DNA of 64,000 nt from Terriglobia bacterium (GTDB lineage: Bacteria > Acidobacteriota > Vicinamibacteria > Vicinamibacterales > CAVVIG01). The position numbers were made by a program, and so were the translations under genes. How positions within the stretch are numbered: the first letter of the stretch is position 1; each line of letters starts with the position of its first letter. Of the stretch, positions 56,538 through 64,000 are shown piece by piece. Under the pieces are notes generated by a model, which worked only from the letters and a program-made list of their open reading frames with translations, was not told the DNA's origin and made no database searches. The stretch covers positions 62,001 to 126,000 of the forward strand of contig JAIQFX010000001.1 in NCBI GenBank assembly GCA_020073005.1, in the 5' to 3' direction.

Positions 56538-58806
56538 CGCCGAGATCGTACGGCTCGCCGGAGTTGTGCTCGACCTCGACGCGGATCCAGACGTGCCACG
56601 CAGTTGAGGACGACACCGAGTACGTTTCCCACGCGAGCTCGCCTGCTCGCCAGCCGTTGAACAGCGGCGTCACGGGATCGATCAGCGCCGTCGCCGCCTG
56701 CGCCGGCGCAGGCGCGACGCCGAGCTCGAGCTTCATCAGCGGCGACCAATCGCGGAGCGGGCGGAAGTAGATCCGGATCTCGGTGACGCCTTCACCGGGG
56801 CGCGTGTACGTCGTGAAGCCTTCGAGTTTCGCGGCGCCGTGCATCTCCAGCGGCTGAAGCGTGCCGCCGCCCGCGCGGATGACGTCCGCGGCTCCGGAGC
56901 CGTCACGCTGCCGGCCCTCGACTTCGGCGCGAAGCAGCGCGAGCGGCTCGCTGATGGCCGGCGTTTCCTTGACGCGCGCCAGCTCGACGCGCAGCACGTC
57001 GGGTTCGAACCGGCCGGCCTTCCGCACCGCGCGCGCCAGCGCCATCAGCTCGTCTCGATTCTCGAGCGTCTGCCCGCGGCCGATGCGCGCCTCGACGTCC
57101 GCCAGCAGCTGATCGCTGTCGCCGCGAAGCGCGATCAGCGGCAGTTCGACGGGAATTCTGGCCAGCGTCGCGGATTCGGGATAGGCGCGCTGCGCGATCC
57201 GCAGCAGCGACGCGGCGCGATCGAATTCGCCCGCGGCCGCCTCGTCGCGCACAGCCTCGACGTACCCGGCCTCGTCGAACGGACGGTAAAGCGGCGCGAC
57301 GAACGCGAAGAGCAGCGTGAGATTCAGCGCCCAGAGGGAAACGAAGATGATCACGCTCGGCTGAAAGCCTCGCGCTACAACTCCGGACCGAACGCCGCGC
57401 ATGCGAGGCGCGATCTCGACGCACGCGGCCGCGATCAGAAGGCCGACGATGCTGCCGGTGACAATGCGAATCAGATGATCCTGATCGCCATAGTGGTGCC
57501 CGTGGATACCGTCGCGGATCTGCGCGCCCGCCGGACTGATCCAGATCAGCGCCAGCACGCCACCGAGCACCGCGACGATCGTCGCCACGCGGCGCGGCCG
57601 GACGCGCGCCGCGCCGGCGAACGCCTGCACGCCGGCGACCAGCGCGATCATGATCGGCGCCAGCGACGGCAGCATCCACCGGCCGACGACGATGCGCTCG
57701 ATCATCGCGTTGGTGTAGAGGATCGGCGCGAAGGTGAGGAAGACGCCGCCGGCGTAGAACCACGCGAGGCGCGTCCGTGCGGGCGCCGACTCGTCGGCGG
57801 CGCCGGACCGCTCGCGCACGACGAAGCCGATCGCGGCCAGCACTGAAATCACGGCGAACGCCGCGTACAGCGGCGCGGGCAGCAGGATGCTCGGCTGTCC
57901 GAGCCAGCCCCAGAAACCCAGAAACATTTTCGGCACGAACTCGTACTTGAGGTGCCACCAGAGGTACGGTGTCCACCACGTCAGCTTGAAGACGAAGAGC
58001 ATCGGCGCGAGCCACATCGTCAGGTCGCGCTGCATCTCGACGGGCCTCGGGACAATTAAGTACGCAAGAACGGCCGCGCTTGTCAGCGCGGCCGTGGCAA
58101 GGGCGGCGCCGCGCCGTGTCGGCTCCGTGACGACGAAGCCGAACGGGATGAGCAGGACGATGAAGTACGCCTGGCGATCCGAGAACGGCGCCGCCATCAG
58201 CACGGCGAGCCCGACGATCCATGTGGCGAGCCGGCCGATGCGGCCGCACACGCGCGCGGTGAACGCGCAGTACGCCGCCGACGCGAGCAGCACGGTCGTG
58301 GCCTCAGGATGGATCTTCGACGCGAAGAAACTGGCCTCCGGCAGGAACAGGCACGCGCCGGCCGTCAGCAGCGCGAACTCGCTGCGGCCCGTGAACAGGC
58401 GCGCGGTCTCGAAGATCAGGAGCAGCGACGCGGTCCACATTAATAAGGTGCACAGCCGGAGGAGGTACATCCGGTTGACGTCGCCGCGCGGGATGCCCTC
58501 CGCGCGGCCGTGCATGTACACGTTCACGCGCCCGCGCAGGTTGGAGATGAAGCGGAACGACGGGTTGTAGCGCGCCGGGACCGCGCGGTCCGGTCCGCTG
58601 GCGAGTCTCATCACGGGCTTCACCGCGGCCGCGTACAACAGCCAGCCGCCGGGGTTTTCGCCGTGCGTGTACCGCACGATCGCGTTGTAGAACGAGCTTT
58701 CGTCCGCCGACTCGAACGGCGGAACGGCGAGTCCCCAGCACGCGCCGGTCACGAGCGTGGCGACGATCAGGATCCAGATGTACGGTTGGCGAGGACTGGA
58801 CATCAA
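56524..58806 (-). CDS. Large polytopic membrane protein, DUF2142/GT39-like
   Basis: This 760-residue protein has about twelve membrane segments in residues 8-510. Its first extracytoplasmic loop (GLAVPPFESADESSFYNAIV) carries a Pro-Phe/Asp-Glu signature like DUF2142 and GT39-type lipid-linked sugar transferases. The C-terminal part (about 535-760) is soluble, with a helical segment (AASLLRIAQRAYPESATLAR) and an end domain (TTYTRPGEGVTEIRIYFRPL, TAWHVWIRVEVEHNSGEPYD). The residues RGFQPS near 480 come from a GGCTGAAAGCC palindrome. It might add sugars to envelope acceptors, but the substrate is not seen. It overlaps M64 by 14 bases. Confidence 0.78.
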   Translation of the reverse strand: MMSSPRQPYIWILIVATLVTGACWGLAVPPFESADESSFYNAIVRYTHGENPGGWLLYAAAVKPVMRLASGPDRAVPARYNPSFRFISNLRGRVNVYMHGRAEGIPRGDVNRMYLLRLCTLLMWTASLLLIFETARLFTGRSEFALLTAGACLFLPEASFFASKIHPEATTVLLASAAYCAFTARVCGRIGRLATWIVGLAVLMAAPFSDRQAYFIVLLIPFGFVVTEPTRRGAALATAALTSAAVLAYLIVPRPVEMQRDLTMWLAPMLFVFKLTWWTPYLWWHLKYEFVPKMFLGFWGWLGQPSILLPAPLYAAFAVISVLAAIGFVVRERSGAADESAPARTRLAWFYAGGVFLTFAPILYTNAMIERIVVGRWMLPSLAPIMIALVAGVQAFAGAARVRPRRVATIVAVLGGVLALIWISPAGAQIRDGIHGHHYGDQDHLIRIVTGSIVGLLIAAACVEIAPRMRGVRSGVVARGFQPSVIIFVSLWALNLTLLFAFVAPLYRPFDEAGYVEAVRDEAAAGEFDRAASLLRIAQRAYPESATLARIPVELPLIALRGDSDQLLADVEARIGRGQTLENRDELMALARAVRKAGRFEPDVLRVELARVKETPAISEPLALLRAEVEGRQRDGSGAADVIRAGGGTLQPLEMHGAAKLEGFTTYTRPGEGVTEIRIYFRPLRDWSPLMKLELGVAPAPAQAATALIDPVTPLFNGWRAGELAWETYSVSSSTAWHVWIRVEVEHNSGEPYDLGVIGR
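57357..57386. repeat. GCTCGGCTGAAAGCCTCGCGCTAC palindromic insert in membrane protein gene
   Basis: CTCGGCTGAAAGCCTCGCG is a relative of the words at 52118-52140. It is read in frame as the extra-membrane stretch VVARGFQPSV. Confidence 0.5.
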
Positions 58807-58812
58807 GAGGCG

Positions 58813-60255
58813 TCAGCGGGGCTGAAGGAAATCGGAGAGATTCGAGAACGTGCCGCCGATGATCCCCGCGCAGGCATCGTAGTACACCGTGAAGAGCTGC
58901 GTCTCGCTGATGCGGACCGTACTTGGGTAGCTCTCGTCGCCCCAGCTGCAGTGTCCATGGTAGACGACTCTGGGACCAGCGACGCGTCCGAAGCCATCAG
59001 CGTCGCGCGCTTCGATTCCCGTGCGGCGCCCCTCGCCGAACTTCTGCGACAGCTCGCCGTACGAGAAGATCACGCGCGTGCGCGAGTCGCCCGCCATGCG
59101 GACCGTCAGCAGATCGGGCGCCTGCGCGTCGAGATCGAGCCGGACCGGCGGCGTCCACGTGCGGCCGTTGTCGTCCGACCGCGTCCAGTACGCGGACGTA
59201 TCGCCGCGCTCGGCGCGGATCACGGCGATCAGTTTTCCGCCGCCGAGATCGGCGATGGCGGGCTCGCTGAAGTCCGTGCCGGGTGGCGAGGCCAGTTCCA
59301 CTTCCTCGCCGCCCGGCCACGTCTCGCCGCCATCGGTGCTGCGCAGCACGGCCGCGCGCGTCTCCGTCGATTCGAAGACGGCCCGTCCATAGATCGGCAG
59401 CAGCAGATCGCCGTTCTCGAGCTGGACGATCTTCGCCGACGTCGCCGGCCCGCTCAGCTTCGTGAAGGCGCGCACCGGCGCCGACCACGTCGCGCCCTCG
59501 TCGCGCGAGCGCGACACGTACACGCCGAGCGGCACGTTCGACTGCGTCCGATCGACGGAGAAGAAGCTCAGCAGCAGCGTGCCGTCGCGCGTCTGCATCA
59601 CGCTCGGATCGCGATCGTCGTTCGGCGTGTCGATCGCGACGCGCGGCGGCGACCAGTGGCGGCCGCCGTCGGTGCTGATCGCCATCGAGATGCGGCCGAG
59701 CTGCGAGATGTGTTCCGGGCTGTCGTAGTACACGGCGATGAGGTGTCCGTTCGCGAGCCGCTCGACGGTCGGGAAGAACGTGCGTCGATCGGCCGTGCGC
59801 GCGGCGACGATGACGTCAGGCGTGCTGTGCTCGCCCCATCGGGCGACGGTGAATCGCACTTCGTCGGACGGCTGGCTCTTCCCCGCCGCGTTCACCGCGC
59901 GTACGCGGACGCGGAAAGCGTCGCTCGGCAGGCCGTCGATCGTGAACGTCGTGGCCGGGGTACGGGTCGGGTTCTCAGACACGCCATTCGCGAAGCAGTC
60001 GCACCACGCGTCGATCTCGTACGTCTCCGGCGCGCAGCCGCGATCCGGCGCGCGCCACGTCAGAGAAAGCCGCGCGACTTCGACCGTCGCCGTGAGCTCC
60101 GTGGGCGCGTTCGGGATTTCAGCGCATGCCGTGGGCAATGCGGGCCGGTTCTGCGCGGAGGACGACGAGACGATCCTCGTTGCAGCGACCGCGACGGTCA
60201 GGATCGCCAGCGCGAACCGTCGCAAGGACCGGCCGTTTCCCGTTCTGACCAGCAC
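58813..60255 (-). CDS. Exported FN3 plus BNR/Asp-box sialidase-like protein
   Basis: This 480-residue protein starts at GTG 60255, giving a good signal peptide (RRFALAILTVAVAATRIVSS); frames to 60354 overlap the upstream divergent leader. An FN3 domain at about 45-135 (PNAPTELTATVEVARLSLTW, FRVRVRAVNAAGKSQPSDE) is followed by a beta-propeller. Its Asp-boxes include STDGGRHW, SRDEGATW, STDGGETW and SDDNGRTW. This layout is that of sialidase-like exo-glycosidases. The catalytic Arg triad and Tyr cannot be judged safely by eye, so sialic acid cleavage is only a possibility. Confidence 0.82.
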   Translation of the reverse strand: MLVRTGNGRSLRRFALAILTVAVAATRIVSSSSAQNRPALPTACAEIPNAPTELTATVEVARLSLTWRAPDRGCAPETYEIDAWCDCFANGVSENPTRTPATTFTIDGLPSDAFRVRVRAVNAAGKSQPSDEVRFTVARWGEHSTPDVIVAARTADRRTFFPTVERLANGHLIAVYYDSPEHISQLGRISMAISTDGGRHWSPPRVAIDTPNDDRDPSVMQTRDGTLLLSFFSVDRTQSNVPLGVYVSRSRDEGATWSAPVRAFTKLSGPATSAKIVQLENGDLLLPIYGRAVFESTETRAAVLRSTDGGETWPGGEEVELASPPGTDFSEPAIADLGGGKLIAVIRAERGDTSAYWTRSDDNGRTWTPPVRLDLDAQAPDLLTVRMAGDSRTRVIFSYGELSQKFGEGRRTGIEARDADGFGRVAGPRVVYHGHCSWGDESYPSTVRISETQLFTVYYDACAGIIGGTFSNLSDFLQPR

Positions 60256-60356
60256 GTCCCCATTGTCATGCAGATAGTCGCGTCTTGCACCCGTTGATAG
60301 CTGCGCAGTGGGAGAATGTCTCAGCCAGCTCATTCGATGACCGGAAAGGTGCACCG

Positions 60357-62246
60357 ATGATCGTCGCCACGTCCCGGCGGACCGCGTTGCTCATGGCGAC
60401 GGCGGCGGCAGGGCTGCTCGTCCTCCTCTGCACGCCGGCGCTCGACGGCCAGGGATTGAACTACGACGAGGTCCAGCAGGCGCCCGCCGCTTTTCTACTG
60501 CTCGGCAGGCCGATGTACGCCTTCGTGGCGCTGGCGTGGCACCGGATTCCTCTGCTGACGATGTCCTACATCGGCGCCGTCAAGTCGGATCTGTTTGCGT
60601 TGTGGTTATGGGCATCCGGCGTCACGTTCACCGTCGTGTCGTGGCGATTGTTCGGGATCCTGCTCGCCGCGGGCGGCCTCTGGACGTTCTGCGTGCTGAG
60701 CGCGGTGGCTCTCACGCCGGCCGCGATTGCCGTGTTCGCCGCGCTGTTCGTCTCGGACGTCACGACATTGCTGCTCGTCCGTCATGACTGGGGACCTGTC
60801 GACGTCGCGTTGGCGCTTCGGCTGATCTGGCTCGGACTGTGGATTCGAACCTCGGCCGACGAGCGACCGGGCTCCCTGTCGCTGCTCTTGCTGGGCGCGA
60901 TCCCGTCATTTCTGGTGTACGAGAAGCTGAACAACGTCATTCTCCTCGGTCCCCTGGCCGTGATGATGGTGGTCGCGGAGCGGGACGCGCGCGTCAGACG
61001 TGCGGCGACGATCGCCGCCGGCTTTCTGATCGGGCTGATCCCCTTCGCGCTCGTGAATCTGATCGGTCACGGCATCTCGTTCCACGCGACCGTAAACCAG
61101 CAGCCGTCCGGTGGCACGTCGGCCGCCGACGTCGCGAGATTCGTCCTGGATGTCCTCGCACTCGGTGACGGTGATGAGATGAAGCAGTACATCCTCGGCG
61201 TGCCGTCGGTTGCCTGGGCACGCATCACTGAGCTCGTATTCGTCGCCGTCTGTGTTGTGTTTGTGACCGCCGTCGCCTGGACGCGCGGGCGGCGCGATCG
61301 CGACGCGCGGCTCGCCGGCGCGAGTCTCGCCGCGTACGCGCTGACGATCGTCCTGCTCGTGATCCTCATCATGCCGATCAGCCGGACGTATCACTGGTTC
61401 GTCGCCACGCCGCTTCAATATCTCGCCGTGGCGTTCGGCGTGCAGGCGGTCGCACGCGCGGTCAGGCCGAGGACGGCCGTGCTTCTCGTCGCGCCGGTGC
61501 TCGCGATTTTCCTCGCGCTGCGCGCCACTAACGTGGTGGCGCTCGAGCGTGATTTCGCCGCCAGGCGGACGTCGCCGATGTTCGACCCGTCGAACACGAC
61601 CGTGGCGCAGTACGCGGTGGATCATCACGACGACGCGACGTTCATCGCCGCGGACTGGGGATTCGGCGCCCAGGTGTACGCGCTCTCGAACGGGACCCTG
61701 TTGATGCCGGAGCCGTTCTGGAGCTGGAGCGGCCAATGGGACATCAACAGGCTGGGTGCGTACATCGCCGAACGCGGCCAACCCACGTTCGTGCTGCTGC
61801 CGAAGACGTGGCGCGCTCCCGTGGCTCCCGAGGCGACCGCCGACATCGTCAGGAGTGTTGAGGCGATTACCGACGGCAAGGCGCTCCCGGTCGATCCGGC
61901 GCTCGAGCGCTCACCTGTGATTCGCGTCCTGAAGTTCGCGCCGCCGCCGCCCGCTGAGACCGCGCCGTGCCACACGGCTCCGGATGCGCCGGCTGGCGTT
62001 CGCGTCGTAGCGAACAGCGGCGGCTTCGTCGCGCTCGCATGGAACGCGATCGTGGCCAGACCGGATCACTACATTCTCGACGTCGCGACGACACCGGGCG
62101 GAGCCGGGGCGCCTCGCGAACTGGGCCGGTGGCCCCTGTTCTCGCTGGGCGGCGTCCAGCGCGGCACGTATTACGTCCGCGTGAGGGCGAAGAACGCCTG
62201 CGGCACCAGCACCGCGTCGCCCGACCTGAAGGTCGTCGTGCAATGA
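60357..62246 (+). CDS. GT39/ArnT-like membrane glycosyltransferase with C-terminal FN3
   Basis: This 629-residue protein starts at ATG 60357 behind GGAAAGGTG. It has about eleven membrane segments; the first periplasmic loop LDGQGLNYDEVQQAPAAFLL has the Asp-Glu signature of GT39-like lipid-linked sugar transferases. The soluble C-terminal region (about 410-530: FIAADWGFGAQVYALSNGTL, RGQPTFVLLPKTWRAP) is followed by an FN3 (about 540-629) that ends TYYVRVRAKNACGTSTASP. This last piece matches the M64 protein's FN3. It is divergent from the sialidase-like gene with a 101-base gap. Confidence 0.82.
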   Translation: MIVATSRRTALLMATAAAGLLVLLCTPALDGQGLNYDEVQQAPAAFLLLGRPMYAFVALAWHRIPLLTMSYIGAVKSDLFALWLWASGVTFTVVSWRLFGILLAAGGLWTFCVLSAVALTPAAIAVFAALFVSDVTTLLLVRHDWGPVDVALALRLIWLGLWIRTSADERPGSLSLLLLGAIPSFLVYEKLNNVILLGPLAVMMVVAERDARVRRAATIAAGFLIGLIPFALVNLIGHGISFHATVNQQPSGGTSAADVARFVLDVLALGDGDEMKQYILGVPSVAWARITELVFVAVCVVFVTAVAWTRGRRDRDARLAGASLAAYALTIVLLVILIMPISRTYHWFVATPLQYLAVAFGVQAVARAVRPRTAVLLVAPVLAIFLALRATNVVALERDFAARRTSPMFDPSNTTVAQYAVDHHDDATFIAADWGFGAQVYALSNGTLLMPEPFWSWSGQWDINRLGAYIAERGQPTFVLLPKTWRAPVAPEATADIVRSVEAITDGKALPVDPALERSPVIRVLKFAPPPPAETAPCHTAPDAPAGVRVVANSGGFVALAWNAIVARPDHYILDVATTPGGAGAPRELGRWPLFSLGGVQRGTYYVRVRAKNACGTSTASPDLKVVVQ

Positions 62247-62256
62247 AAGAACAGGC

Positions 62257-63429
<1,173 letters not shown>

Positions 63430-63436
63430 GATTGAG

Positions 63437-63456
63437 GAGGCTCGTCGCCGAGCCTC
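63437..63456. terminator. Perfect GAGGCTCG hairpin between two minus-strand genes
   Basis: GAGGCTCG and CGAGCCTC pair perfectly around TCGC. It lies 54 bases after the stop of the BACON gene and 8 bases before the aminotransferase ATG. A TATGAT box (63460-63465, minus strand) adjoins it. It may end the first gene or sit in the leader of the second. Confidence 0.4.
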
Positions 63457-63509
63457 TACATCATACGCGCAGCCCTACGGCATCGCGAGTGTGTTGCTGA
63501 CGCGCCCTC

Positions 63510-64000
63510 CTATTGTCCGATGACGCCCGAGTACGTGATGGAGCCCGTGTTGCCAGCGGAGTCCACGACGTTCACCTCGCAAAAGTACTTTCCTCCGGTC
63601 GGGTAGAAGGCCACCAGTTTTCCCGGGATGCGGCCGGAGTTGATGACGAAGTTCCCGTCGCACTTTCCTACACTCCAGACCAGGCCCGTGCCTGTACCGC
63701 CAGTGACGCTCAAGTCGACGTCCATCGTGACGAACGCATAAATGATCGGCAGCTGGGTTGGCAAGATGGTCACGTGACTCGTCGTTGAGGCGCCCTCCTG
63801 AGTGATGGCGGCCGACACCGTAGGAATCGCCGTGCCTCCGATGGTCACCGTTCCGGTGCGCGACGTGCTACCGGTATTAGGGGCGACCGAGTAGGTTATC
63901 GTGCCGCTGGTCGTACCCGACGCGCCACCGGTAATGGTAACGAAGCTCGCGCTGCTGGTCGCTGACCAGTTCGCGCTGCAGCCGCTCGGTGTGGCGGTGA
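63510..64000 (-). CDS. BACON/IPT-type secreted repeat protein, N-terminus outside the window
   Basis: The frame is open at base 64000 and ends at 63510, so only the last 162 residues are seen. They start [20 protein letters not shown] and [20 protein letters not shown], then [16 protein letters not shown], the classic BACON-like pattern (SGC-x-W, SGTG, RTGTxTI). After it comes another beta domain ([60 protein letters not shown]). Such proteins are exported in Acidobacteriota and related phyla, with unknown role. Confidence 0.7.
   Translation of the reverse strand, partial: TATPSGCSANWSATSSASFVTITGGASGTTSGTITYSVAPNTGSTSRTGTVTIGGTAIPTVSAAITQEGASTTSHVTILPTQLPIIYAFVTMDVDLSVTGGTGTGLVWSVGKCDGNFVINSGRIPGKLVAFYPTGGKYFCEVNVVDSAGNTGSITYSGVIGQ

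Noticed and set aside
60836-60860. GGTTCGAATCC-like T-loop sequence (minus strand)
   Set aside because: No flanking stems or acceptor pairs form a tRNA, and the DNA is inside a well-supported membrane protein.

Overview
The window is about two-thirds G+C, densely coded on both strands, and carries no recognisable RNA genes, integrases, transposases or CRISPR array. Three extracellular VWA proteins of the kind expanded in Acidobacteriota, a UPF0182 membrane protein, type III glutamine synthetase, an Ino1-type inositol phosphate synthase, a BACON-type repeat protein and a collagen-like secreted protein point to an Acidobacteriota chromosome, most likely of the Vicinamibacteria kind. That assignment is inference from gene content; there is no 16S gene here.

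Layout. 1-5182 (minus): ino1, a small membrane protein, then secretin, ExeA/GspA-type ATPase and GspB-like protein (the last cut by the window edge). 5225-14391: methyltransferase, SDR, TonB-like protein, FxLYD-like protein, VWA protein, ZIP transporter, rubrerythrin-VIT1 iron exporter, BON protein, two alpha/beta hydrolases, an acetyltransferase and a 2Fe-2S ferredoxin. 14402-20103: aconitase-superfamily enzyme with reversed domain order, apaG, recQ, ispG. 20130-25872: quinone oxidoreductase, two c-type cytochromes, UPF0182 protein. 25893-34692: VOC protein, double FKBP, DUF349 protein, a peroxiredoxin read through an in-frame UGA, Nudix hydrolase, type III glutamine synthetase and an OASS-like enzyme. 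34837-49935: type IIA topoisomerase A and B subunits on either side of a collagen-like protein, a NYN-LOTUS protein, a DUF6624-like protein and a tightly coupled three-gene operon of two VWA proteins and a large unknown protein. 49966-64000: diguanylate cyclase, Xre regulator with membrane partner, and a cell-envelope/glycan group (GT2, GNAT, M64 peptidase with FN3, two large membrane glycosyltransferase-like proteins, sialidase-like BNR protein), then an aminotransferase and a partial BACON-domain protein.

The most notable gene is the peroxiredoxin at 30042-30596. An in-frame TGA sits exactly where the peroxidatic cysteine of the P-x(3)-T-x(2)-C motif belongs. The frame continues through the rest of the domain, and a hairpin with a GGU apical loop lies about 23 nt downstream. 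It is therefore a strong candidate selenocysteine peroxiredoxin.

The second theme is repeats. Many gaps hold short degenerate tandem words or hairpins, and these also lie inside genes. They add residues to recQ, topoisomerase A, the DUF349 protein and a membrane glycosyltransferase, span a stop/start junction, and encode the whole signal peptide of three secreted or membrane proteins. A third theme is leaderless expression: seven genes without a good Shine-Dalgarno have a TAnnnT -10-like hexamer 5-9 nt before the start codon.
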